A stretch of DNA of 64,000 nt from contig JASANG010002057.1 in assembly GCA_030248215.1 (NCBI GenBank), positions 62,001 to 126,000 on the forward strand, written 5' to 3'. The notes under the pieces were generated by a model. The model was not told where the DNA came from. It searched no databases and saw only the letters and a list, made by a program, of their open reading frames with translations. The position numbers were made by a program, and so were the translations under genes. The DNA is from Enoplolaimus lenunculus. Taxonomy: Eukaryota > Nematoda > Enoplea > Enoplida > Thoracostomopsidae. This document shows, one piece after another, positions 34,576-47,800 of this stretch. Each line of letters begins with the position of its first letter. The stretch's first letter is position 1.

Positions 34576-34628
34576 CATGATATATAAAATTAAAAAAAAA
34601 CATTAAAGCTTGCACCTCCGCGCATTAT

Positions 34629-37600
34629 TTATACATTGATATCTTGAGAGCTTAAAGGATTAATATCACCAGCAGGAACAGTTTCACAAGACGACGACAG
34701 TTGATATCCGAGCATTAAATTACGCAACTCTCCAGTTCGATTGACAAAAGCACTTAAATCTGGTACTTCATTTCTATCTTGAATCCGGTTCTGTCCAGTA
34801 TTTTCAGTTCCAAAAGTGGCAAAGTTTCCACGACTGGACGAGGATAATTCATCGTCATCTGTTGTGTGAGGGAAGCATCCATTATAGAGGTTCCGGTTTA
34901 AAACGGATGCACTTTGGTTAATGCCAATATGTTGTCCGTTTGAGTTACCCGTAATAGGCGTTTGATGATATACTGCCGCGATTGAGTTCGTTGGCAGTTT
35001 GTGATGACAATCGTGAGCATCGCTGTCCAGGTCAGAATTGAACGAAAAGTTTGACGGCAGCACTGAACTGACATTTCGTATTGGGGTAGAGCTAATTACC
35101 TTGTTGGTGTGGTTTTGAGCCGAGGTCCAAGCGGTGTGGCTGGGTTTGCTCATACCGCACGGAGCGTTTGCGTCACGTTTTCGAGAATTGGAACGTCTTG
35201 TTCGTGAGTGTATTCCGTTAACTGAGCTTGAATTACTGCTACTATGTTGAATTTGGGATGCGCGATGCTTGTGTGGTAGGTTTTCTGCGTTCTTTGATCC
35301 TCGCCGTCTTGAAAACGAACGTTGCGATGCTGATTTGTTTACTATTTCTTCACTGCTTGTACTGCTACTTCTAGTTCCGCTTTGACTGTGTGAAGAACCG
35401 CGTTGTTTCGATTGTGACAACCGATGTTGGTGATGTTTACGTGACCGTTGCTTGCGTAAACTCCTTGACCCACGAACTGAATCTGGGTTTAAAACTGATG
35501 GATTCAGACTAGCAATACTCTTAGGCTGTTCACTAGTGAGTCGGTTATTACAGGAATCGAATTCTCGTTGTGTACGGCTACCTGACGTGTTGTGTGGAGG
35601 AAGTTGGTCATTTTTGCTGTTGTCAGTATCAGGTATGGCATTTGACCTGGGCAATCCGTAGGCCAAACTGTTATTTGCTTGACGCGAGCCGCCACAGATA
35701 TTATTAGCGTACCCGTTCACCAAGTCATGATTGCGAAATGCTCCATTTAAACCACCGTGGTTATTGTAAGAATTGTATTCGTGAGATTGGAACGAATTTC
35801 TCGCTTGTCTATATTGTTGAAACTGACATGCGATGTTAATATCTGATGTTGATATATTTGCTGTATTGTCCCGGTTGTAACGGTTTATGGTTTGATTTGT
35901 AGTGACAGAAATTGATTGATCTTTCCGCCTTGTGTCGTGTAGCATCGATTCATCTCCAGTTGGATCTAACTCATTTCGATACGCTCCAAAACCAGCATGA
36001 AAATTGTTCAAACTCAGATGTGTTGTTGCTGCTGTTGGCGATACTCCATCCGGATTCGTTGAACACAAGTTTGGTTGAATAAATTCTAAGCTTTCACTGA
36101 CGTGCGCTCCGCCCGAGATTGAGTATTCTGTAGCGGCCGGATTGCATCCAACAGAATATCGGTGAGAATTTTGGTGGCAGGTAGGATGGGATGGCGGGTT
36201 TGCAATGTATGACGTAGGTCGTAGCGAAGCACTAGTCATACTTAATCCCGTTACTCCAGTTCCTGCGTGGGTTGTATAATCCAAATCAACATTGCTCACC
36301 GTTCTATTAATTATCGTTTGTTGAGTTTTGCTAATTTGATTACCCATATGCTTTCCAGGCGATGAGGCGAGAGCTTTGGCGGCGTCTAGTGATGTTGCCC
36401 TAAATGGTACACTAGGACAGCTTGGGACTTGTCGCGGACGCTTCTTTTGAGTTTTACTCGCTTTTCTATTTAGCAATTTTCGGCTCAAAAAGTAGCCGAA
36501 AAGCAGTAACGCTGAGAGACCAACAAATACAATGATTACTGCTACGATGCCTATTTCAAAACTCGTTTCACCGTTGATGGTTTGGTCGGATCCAGGTGGT
36601 GGAACCCCGTCGCAAGCGCTGAAACCGCACTCAGTGGCATCTGATGTTCCTCCTTCGCCAAATTGACTTGATCCACTTTTACGAATTACAGTTGCGCTGA
36701 GTAGTCGGTTTGATGATTGGGTTGCGAGTTGTAAATGACCGTCAATTATCAATTTTCGAATACAACCATTGAAATCTGAAATTTGAAACAATTTAATTCA
36801 ACTGTTGAGTCAAAATCATCATTTTAATGTTGAGCAATCAACCTGGTAAAAACAATCCGAAATTTTTTGATCATCAATGTTGTATAAGATTAATTGCCAG
36901 TTGGTGATAGGTTTTGTTTATGTCAATTCATTGAACCAGATATTTTCGATGTTTGTGTGAGTACTGATTATCGAATTGACAGACCTGTAGTGCAATTTCT
37001 AATTTAAAGTTGCCTTGTTGTAAGTATATATTTTTGACCAGTAATTTGCGAATTTTTAACTATATACCTGTTTGATTTTAGATAGAACTGTCTTTACGGA
37101 ACTTACACTTTTTGTTCAACATTATCTAAAAACATTGTGTGTTAGCTTAACATTTAACGAACGTTAAGTTATTATTACTACTGGGCTGATTGTAGCCTTT
37201 ACAGAAGATATACTCCAACGGAATCCCTAGATGTACCTGACAGGATGTTTCCATTAAGTTCGAATCCATTGATTATTCCACCAACACTGATATCCGTATT
37301 GTCTAACTGGAGCCAGTTGTGTATGGATGTACTGAATCGAGCATCCTTACCATGATCTCCCATACGTAGTTGTAGCTGCAACAAACATACCACACTGGAT
37401 AAACCAAGCTTCTGCAGCTTAGTGGTTATAGTATATGCCTTCTACCCGAGGGCCGGCGATTCGAAGCTTGACTCAAATTGACTCTCTCCGAAATAGGCTC
37501 TACGGGACTACACAAACTGAGTCAAATTCGACTCCGCCAGAATCAAACGTGCGACTTAGTGAGTCGAATTTGACTCAGGCTGAGTCATGGAATGATATAT

Positions 37601-40600
37601 AATCTGTCAAAGTTTTTGGCAAAAAATTTTTTGGTACCTTGGGACCTTAAAAAATCGAATTTTTCAAAAATAAAATGTAGGCGTGAAATGATCAGATGAG
37701 GTCATGAGAAGCTCAAATATGCAAAAATTTTCAAAATTGATCCATTTTTGGGCAAACGCGCGCTGGGGGATAACAGAAAATACCTGGTATATGGTACTGC
37801 TAAACTAAGAACTACCTTCCGTGCGTTTTCAGAAGACGAAACCGAAACATGACGCCAATAGCCATCATCGACAGGCTCAAGTTCGTTTAACACGATTGAA
37901 GTTGGAGCGGTTTGTGTAGTTTTCATTGTAAAGCGCAACGTTCGATTTGCTATCTAAATAACAAAAACAAAATTAAATATTTTAGCCAATTTAAGCTTTA
38001 ATACTTAATTGCATTTAGCATCATTAATTGTTTTGGCAAACGCGTGCACAAGTTGAATAAAATGTAACCGTTCAGGGAGACTTGATGCGCTTTTGTTTCA
38101 AAATTTGTTCGATGTGAAATATATCAGTTGGTTACATGTTGCTGTTTACGGAAAACATAGATATGTCGGCTGCATCAGAAAATATTAAGAAGCTTAATAA
38201 GAGACGAATTTTGAATTGTATTCAACGAACCAGATATGCAAAGACCATCTGCCTACCCAAGTTAAAACTTTTTTCTACCGTACCGAAAGAATTTTCTTTT
38301 CAAAAACTATCCCCGCCATCTGTAATTTTGTTGCGACCTGTACTAGCAATTCTTTGTTGCGGGATACATCAAACGGCAACTTACGTCAATCAGCGTAAAC
38401 GCGTCTTGATGTTGCGTTGACCAAAATAGGACACCGTTCGAGTGTACTGTTCTGAACTCAAAACTAATTGAATGATCAGATACGATCGAAGTAATGGATT
38501 TCGTTTTATTTGTAAAACGCCGTGCGGGTTCAATGCGAGCGTTTTCCATTTTCGACAACGATAATTCGTGACGGAACGGTTCTGACGTCGCAGATGAAAC
38601 TTTGCGTTGAAACGTGATGTATCGTCGATAGTCATCATTTAGGGATAAAGCTAGGATAGCACCGGATTCAAAACACCACCAACGATCGGCTAAAATTAAA
38701 ACATATTACTCAATTGGTGGTGACATGAACACTGGACAAGGTTCGTAGTCACTCAAAAAGTCATTGGAACTTTGGGTAGCGCTATACTCTGTTTGATAAT
38801 TTTAATCTTGATCCGGTGCCGAGCGTTGGTGTACGCCACGTGCATCATCGTCGCACGCAAAAATTTTCGTCTGGCGCCGGGCGGCTGAATGATGCCGTAC
38901 GGTAATGTACGGTTTCTCAAATACAGCGCCACCTTAAGTTACGACGAGAACAGGTTTATCTACAGCGATGAGTTTGAGTTGTACACTTGTTTAGGTAGTG
39001 TTTTCAAAAAACGATAACTCATTTTTGTTTGGTTGCTGTAATATGTTGTTGTTAGCTCTTTTCATCCGGACCGTTTTGATCTGTACTAAGGAATCGGCGT
39101 CGAAATAAGACTATTGTGTAGTAAAATTGTATAAGAAAAAATTTTCTAAGCGCAGCGAAAAATATTACACAAATGTGGTTGCTTTGGTTTGCCGATTTAA
39201 TAAATAATCTTTTCAACTTGAAATGTTGTAGATGCTGTTTGCTATATGTTGACTTCTGCAATCTAATTTTACTAAACGATTTTGTTTCGTTTCAAAACTG
39301 AACGTTGTAGATCGTAATATTTTGGTTGCAAAACATTTATTTTTACAAACCGGTATGATATATATTTTACGAGTAGAGGCAAATATAGTAATACGATGAC
39401 AACCAACGATCTGAAACTTGCTTACCGTGAGCACAAGCGGTTGCTTCAAAACCACCGTCACAAACGCACGAACGCTCGTTCCAGTTATCGAGGCATTCTC
39501 CGTTTGCACCGCATGCATTGTTGACTTCGTTGCTGCTACACAAGTTAGCCGTTACTCTTGGACACCTATCAAGCATCTGAAATGAATTTGATTTATTTTA
39601 AATTATTAATAGTCGAAAGCATAAAAAATATCAAACAATAATTATTTAATACTATTTTGGCTCGAACGCTGTTAAAATGTTCAATATAGCTTGTGTTAAA
39701 TTGTATGTTCAGTTTGCGTTAACTGGCCATGTCTTGGTATCTAGGTATTGTTCTTAAGCGGCCCAATTTTTAGTCCTATTCCTATCTACTCAGTTTTCTT
39801 CCAACCCTCGGTTGTAGAGCCTATTTCGTGGCGTAAATCGCCAACAAATAGGGTCGTAATCAGGATTAAATTTTGGGGTGTATACAACCCACTTTTTGTA
39901 ATCGTGAAGCCAGCAGGTTATTATTCTAAAGCCTGTTGATGCGTCCTAGCTTCATCACTGCAAAGTTTGGGAAGGAATATATCTTCCTATGGTGCCCTTT
40001 GTACACACCCTTGTAACATATTGCAATAGTAAATGTTTGAAAATAGCTTCTGTTGTGTTTTGTCAATCAGTATTTATTAGCGCGTTTCACGCCTTATGCT
40101 TGAGATCCGAGCGGCGGTTCTTGACCTGTGTCAATTTTACTTCAACTCTTAGCTGTCAAACAAGTTCTATTAAAAGATTGAAGACCATATATTGTTGTAT
40201 GAACAGATTACTGTTTACTCGTGTGAACTTGACAAACGTAAAAGTGCGAAGGGGTAACAAGTGAAAACAACCAAATATACTGCGTACATTTTTCGTTTCA
40301 ATTTGACTTTCAACCAAATCGTTTCCATTCATTAGAAATCGTCGAATGCAACCTCGGAAACCATAATGAGCAACTCTGGACGAATGAAAGATTCCGTCAC
40401 TTTCGATCGATTTCACACCGCCAAGGTACAATGTGTGCCCTGGTACCATAACGTATCTGAAATTAAATTAGTCATTTTAACGTACCATTTTTTGACTATG
40501 TGCAACATTCAGTCCGATGCAATTTCTTAGGACGAAAGTATCATATCTTTTTCGAGTAGAAAGCCTACAGGGACAATATGAATGATAAATTAACCTGTTT

Positions 40601-43600
40601 CAATATAAAGTATACTATGAGCAACTCGGCAGAAACTGCGTACGCGAAATAAAACGCAATTGTAGTATTTGGCGTTTGGCAACTAGTACACGTATGCGTG
40701 GTAAAAAATCTCCAGAAGACGTGAAAAATTTGTCGTGCTTAAGCATCAAGTTGGTTTCGCTGTGAAGGCTGGTTATTACGGTGTTCAACGCGAGAGTGTA
40801 GGGTTTGAGTTAAAATCTAGATCTCGAATGAAAATACTCATGTGAGAAAGGGTTAACGACAATTTTTTCTATACATACGCAATTAAACTTTAGCGTAACA
40901 AAATCATTTGCAAAACGCTTACGATGTGCCTGTATCAGCTGTAATACTGCAATTAACATCGCCCCACAAACACTCTCGACACGATGTTTCATCGACGTGG
41001 CATTCTCCAACAGATACTCGAATTTCCTAAAAATAAAATTATAGTTAACTCATTCTAGGGATCCAAATGCATCGTTCGGAATATACAATTTGCGCGAACT
41101 ATGAGAAAAGTTAAATCCGAAGCTCTCGTCGCTATGCTGGTTTGTTATCTGTCCCAAAACGTTTTAATTACAATGTTATTGCAGCTGTAGTTGTACAAAT
41201 CTGAAATAGCTGTAGCCTAGTTTTAATTGCTCACTTAATGAGTTATTTTGGTCAAGTCTATTTTATGCGGTGTTCAGGAAAGTAGCTAGCTCACCGTGCT
41301 AGAGATAGCTAAAAGTTTTCATGAAACGCATACAAGGATTTCGTATTAGTTACAAACAAGGTTAAAACTTTTTCAGCTAAGCCAAAATTATGTCAGGGGG
41401 GCGAGTCCCCTTGCCAGGCTCTGGCTACGAACTCGACCGTGTTCTGTTCTAGACTGAGTTATTCCAGCTTGACGCCTGCATTTTCTGGATGATAGTTTAG
41501 TTTATATTTAATTTGTCTCACAACAGATGCAGTCATATTACCTGCGATTTATGCGTTAACCGTGTACGATACCATCGTCCATCAGATACAAATCTTGGCA
41601 GCAACAAATCGAGTTGTCCACGCTCGCCAAAAACCGCCACAAATCTCAACTGACCACCAAAAATGTCTAACGCGACATATTCGTCGTTGTCTCCAGTTGC
41701 TCCTTGATTATAATTGTACAGCAGCAACGCGTTGCGTTCAAGAGTTGCAAATTCAAATTCAATTTCATTCCGAGTTGAATCCAACGACCTCAGCATGGCG
41801 TACGAATTGAAATCAAAGCCAAAACTGCTCAATTCACACGTAGGCCCATGATAACCAAATTGACATTGACATACGTACCCGGACGTATCCCGTCTATCGC
41901 TCGACATACCAGTCAACACTGTAGACGTGACACAAGTTCCTCCATTATGGCATGGATCAGAGTCGCAATGATCGTTACTTATCGAGCAATCTGTCCCTGA
42001 ATATCCAACAAGACATATACATCGATAACTTCCAAGCGTATTTTCACAGTAGCCACCATTTTTGCAAGGACCCCGCCGGTCAGAATTAGAACACTCGTCT
42101 ATGTCGGTTTCACATCGACCTCCTGTGACTCCAAGTGGGCAGATGCAAATAACTTCACCACCACTTTGCTCGTGTACCCGGCATGTTCCACCGTTTAAAC
42201 ACGGGCTATTGGCGCAATGGTCCACAGCAAGCGAACAAGACGGTCCTGTAAAAGACTTGGCACAATTGCACACGGCTGTTCTCTTTACCAGAGGGTACAT
42301 CCATATTTGCCGAGACAGGGGATAGTCAAATTGAGTATGTGCTGACGACGATGTTATAATGGTTGTACAATTTGCCCTGTTTCTACAATTGGAAGATTCT
42401 TCATGACTACATTTTGTTGCTAAAACATTTTGAACTGTAATGTCTAGTTGACGAACAGTATGATGCGTTTTATTTAATGCAAGCTCGACGACTTTTGCAA
42501 CTGCATGCGCGTCTAGAGTGTGTTCAGTGAGTGCATTTGTTGCAATTGTGGCAATTGTAAATTGACTCAGTGCTAGTTCGTGTTCTTCAATGCTTACTAT
42601 GTGAAGTTTCATTTGATCGGATGACAGAAGTTCCACGCTTAGCTTGGACAAGAACTCGCCAAAAATTTTAACCGGTTCTCCAGTTAGCGATATAAATACT
42701 GCATTTTGCAATTGTTTTCGTTGTAGCGTTTCAACATGGAGCGAAACGTTATAGTTAACCCAATCATGAACTCCATCTCTACCCGTGATCCTCAGCCGTG
42801 TTCCGTTGTGGCGAAGCGGGTTGATACCCGATAACTCACAGGTATTTGAAAGGTTCATTGAATCCAACTCACTTTGAACTCTACAGCGATAATCTCCAAA
42901 AGTATCCGGGTCTCTGGGGTTTACCGTCACGCTTATATCACTATTTGATGGCGTACTTAGGCTCGTCATAGACTTGTCGTTAGCATACACAATTATTCTA
43001 ACATTAACAGGCAAAGCTACGCTTGGTGAGTCATTAATATCACGAACGTGTACCCAGACTTTGCCTGTTGCCGACATAGGAGGATTGCCATTATCTGAAA
43101 CTTGAACTGGAATTTCGTACAGCGATTTTCGTTCTCGATTTAACATTTGATTCAAACTAAGCAGTCCAGTGTTTGCATTGAGCTGAAATAGGTTCTGAAT
43201 TTCGCGTGATTCGCTGGCAATCGTGTACTTGAAGTGTACTTGGTCTACTGCGGATGTATCAAAGTCACGCGCAGTAAGCATCATTATGGATGTACCAGCT
43301 GGAGCGCTTTCGTAAATGTGTCCTATTTGACGTTTCGGCTCTAATATTGGAGAATTATCGTTTAAATTTGAAACTTGAACTTTCAATTTCATAGTTGAAT
43401 TTAGCCAAATTTCGTCAACTCGAGTGCTTGCTGTTATCAACAAATTATGTTCAGTTTGTGATTCATAATCAATTTTGCCAACTGTTTGAATAATTCCACT
43501 GTGGACGTCAATTTCAAACGTTCGTTCCGAATAATGATGCATATGTTTAAGTGAATACCACTCGGCATTTGACGCCTGAGCGGTGAAAATTGGACTACCA

Positions 43601-44756
43601 AGTGGTAAATTTTCGTTAATTGTAATAATTGAATTGTTTTCATGTTGAAATATTGGAGCGTGAAGTGGTTTAACTGCGTTGTCGAAAAATATTAAAACAT
43701 TTGCGCTTGCTATACTGTTTTGTTTCCACCTTTCGGGACAAAAACAATTTCCGTTACTGTTTGAGCTATTGTACGTTTGCTGCCTGCTACCAACAGCACA
43801 ACAACCCTCAAATCCTAGAAGCGGTGTTGGTTCGACGGCAGTTACTAGGGCGGTGAGATGTACCGAGGACTCTCCAGAATGCCTAGGAAATTTGTTCAAG
43901 TGTTTCACAGATAAAACTCCATCATTCGAGGTTATTACTACACCTTTCTCGCTATCTTTTGGATGTAGGAAATAGATCAGTTTCCCGCATGAACCAGTAG
44001 TGGATAGTTTACCTATGATATCACCAGATTGAGTTCGTGTTGGCAGAACAAACTGGTATTCTACGGGTTCAAATCTAAACGAACACGCGCTACTTGGAAC
44101 GACGTGAATAGTTAGGTCCGCATCAGCTTGTAGCCGTAGCGGACCTGGGTTTCGTACCCGAACTTTTAGATGGTAAATATTGTTTAGCCTGTAGTCAAGG
44201 GGTTGAGCCAGTTGAATTTTGCCAGTATTTTGATCGATTGAAAATGTTTCTAAAGTTGCGAATCGCTTTTTTAAGTCAAAATAAGAATTGCCAAAATGTT
44301 CATTTGACTCAACAATTGAATATATCAATGCATTGTTTCCGTTTCGCGAAGAATCTGCATCAGTAGCGGCAACTTGCATTACAGGCGTTCCAATTTTACT
44401 ATCTTCTGATAGATACGCAGTAAAGCTGGTTGAAGTAAACATTGGCGTATTGTCGTTTTCATCTAAAATTTCAATTTCGCAATTCACCGATGCAATATTC
44501 GATATATTTCTTCTGCTCATTGCTGAAACTGTTATTCGGTACAGTGGGATGTCTTCGTAGTCCAAATGACCAACTAGTTTAACTTCTCCAGTGTTTATAT
44601 CGATTTTGAGAATATCATCATTTGAATGATTAACATTTGGAGAGGTATCGGTAATTCTGTAGCTAACCGTATTTGATTTAGCACCTAAAATTTGAATTTT
44701 GCCAATAATTGAATCGGGCGGAGTATTCTCGGAAACAACAAAAGTTCGGATGGTGC

Positions 44757-44835
<79 letters not shown>

Positions 44836-47800
44836 GTTGTCTTTGTTGCTGGTGCTGAAATCGAAAATCAAAACCTTATCATTCGATGAGTCCGCAATCA
44901 GCATGCTTATAACGATCTCAGTAGCCAGTGAAGGAATACCATCATCTTTAGCAATCACCTTTATTTCACGTTGTTCTCCAAATAGATCACGTACTGAATT
45001 GGTAAGTGAAATTGCTCCGCTATGGTGGTCAATCGCAAAATAGCTTTCAAAGTTTCGCTTTTTGCTGTCGAGGTTTGATTTAACTAATTCAAATTGAACT
45101 TTGTCACCGTCCGCATCACTAACTTCAAGCGTTACAACAATTGCTCCAATATTTAAATTGGAATCGACTAAAATTTCAAATCGTTTTCCTAACGCTCCAG
45201 CAATGGCCACAACCGGTGGGGCGGTATTTCGTTTGACTACTGTAATTTGAACACGGCAAGTTGAATATTCACTTGACAATGAGTTCATATTACGCGCCTG
45301 GACAACAACATTGTGAGTATTGTTAGTGCCATCTTCAAATTTAATTCTTTTTAAATTAACCACTTGTCCTGACAGAGGATCAATCCAAAACACATCAGAA
45401 CGATACGCAAGCGCATAGCGTACTTCATTATTTACTGTCTCGGCGTCTAAATCTACCGCTGTCACTGCGCCAATTTTCACAAATGCTGGTTGATACTCAG
45501 GTACACGAAATACATAGCTATCGCGTTTAAACTGAGGTATATTATCGTTTTGATCAACGATTTTGACGCTAAGCGTTGTCTCGACACGCCAAGTCCCGTC
45601 GCCTGCTTGTACTTTTAACGCGACTTGCTCTGTACGCTCACGATCCAATGAATTCTTAACTCGAACAATCCCGGATTTTGGTTCAATGCTAAAATAATCA
45701 CCCGGATTACTTGATAGCGAATAGACAATATTTAAACTTTGATTTTTTTCATTAGGCAGGACATCAGGGTCGGTGCTAGTCACACGGGTCACAAACGTAC
45801 CCCTGAGTGAATTTTCAGGGATCGTTGCTCGAAGTAGTCGCGTAAACCGAGGTGCGTTGTCATTAATATCGTCTATTATGATGTGTACCGAACAAATTGA
45901 AGCACGTGGTTGATACTTAGCATGGTCCACTGCTTTAATTGTTAGCCAATACTCTGATAAATGCTCACGGTCCACTAAATCTACGGCTGTTATATCGCCA
46001 GACTGTGATTCAATCTCGAAAATGCCTTCTTCGTTACCGCTAATAATTTCATAGCTAATAGCACCATTTTGATCAGAATCAGCATCAACTGCGTCAACTG
46101 ATAAAACAAATCCTGGCGTTGATTTCTGTTCAGCTGTATGTCCGGTATATAATGGTGCAGAGAATTGAGGCGAATTATCGTTAACGTCTAGAATATCAAT
46201 TTGAACACGAAAATATGACACCAGCTGCGGGCTGTCACTATCGGACGCCGCAATCCACAACTCAACGCTTGACGCAATTTCTCGGTCGAGATGTTCGGTT
46301 GAATAAAGTTTTCCAGATTGGCGGTCAATAAAAAACGCGCCATTAACGCCAGAATTGTGGCCAAAACTAGCTATGGAATATGATATTCGATTGAATGGCG
46401 GTTGTTTCGGCGAACGCGCGCTCAATGTAGCGATATGCTGATTGTTGACGTGTTCAATAGCTGTGAATTGCGAATACGGCAGTGTCCGCTTAGGCCTCGC
46501 TGCTTCAAAACCATTAACAGCTGTATTCTCGAATTGAGGAAAACTATTCGAAGATGCTACGACGAGATTCAATGCTATCGGACCACCAGATAAACTTGGC
46601 GATCCTAAATCAGCAGCAGCAATCTCGATGTTGTAAGAAGAACCAAGTAGAAGTTGATCAGAGCTGTATACATTTCCCGTTGTGGTATTGATAACAAATT
46701 TGTCAGCATCACGTCCCAATAACGAGTAGATAACATTTCCATTGTCTCCAGAATCAGCGTCAATTGCATCGACCACAAACAGTAGTTGAACTGAAAAAAA
46801 GAATTGTGAGTATCACACAAAGTTAGAATTTCACTTAGGGAGAATATAACCTCATGTAAATGAAATTTTATTGACTTCTAGAATGCAGAAGGGGATTCTA
46901 AGCATATCAAAAGTGTTTTTCTGGTTTCCAGGGAATTTAGGATTCTAAGCTTATCAAATGTTTTTTTCTTGTTTATAGAGAATTTTGGGAAAGGATACAC
47001 CAACTCTATCTCTCTCTCTCATAGCATATACACACTGTTTTCATTAACATACACTAGTTTGTGCGATTTGTTTTAAAAGCAAACTGGACATCTAGAAAAT
47101 TAGCAACTGCAATTTAAAGTTTAGTGCAGTAAACTGCAGTTAAGAATATTTCATTTATGCGTTCCCTCAAAACATTGTACATCATCAGATTCTAGTCAAA
47201 ATTTTGTTACGTTATTACATTGAGTGTAAATTTTTAGATTTTAACCCTGTCGAAAGTTTAGATTTGAAGTTTAGAAGAAACGTGTACTAGAACAAATGAG
47301 GTAAATATTAAAAAATTTCGTTTCACACTTGTGTCCGGTGATACGTTCCGCCAACAGTCCTCCCTGGATCAGTCAGTGTATTTTACAACGTTCATTTGCA
47401 TTTGCAGAGCAAATTAGCTGGTTCAAGATATTAACCTATTCTCACATAGTGTTGACTATGAACAACTCAGCGCAAAGTATATACACGCAATAAATGCGCA
47501 GTGTTTAGGAAATAAAACACATATGCGTAGTAGAAAAAAAAACCTCAAAACTTGACAGCTTTCTCGGACTTGAGCGTTCAGCTCCTACAATTAATTAGAG
47601 ATGGTTCCTATTTGTGTATTGAAAACAGAGAACTACATTTGCATTCTGTGCCGCAATTTTTGTGTTTATTATAATCCTAATTGTTGACCAACACTTTCAA
47701 AATAAAGTGAAGCCAACAAATCAAATTTAAAAACATTAAAATAATTTATTCGTCAATTCTTTTACCTGTCTGCTTTTCAGGATTTGCTACAACCATTTCT

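Larger units (their letters stand above)
30533..34628. other. Intergenic region between TOP3B and the Fat-like gene (tail to tail)
   Basis: The 3' ends of TOP3B (plus) and the Fat-like gene (minus) face each other. An AATAAA at 30947-30952 could serve TOP3B. Repeats inside are listed separately (31013-31419, 31905-31985, 32279-32460, 34025-34110, 34500-34575). Between them 32500-33700 is non-repetitive and higher in GC, with short open frames (for example plus 33230-33478) that have no recognisable motif. A tRNA-like patch at about 33056-33145 has CTGGTTCGAATCAG and near-complementary CGTGGCTCT/AGAACCACG ends. Confidence 0.5.

Noticed and set aside
44699-45043. Plus-strand frame with a long poly-Leu run
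   Set aside because: Antisense shadow of the (AAT)n run in the Fat-like coding exon.
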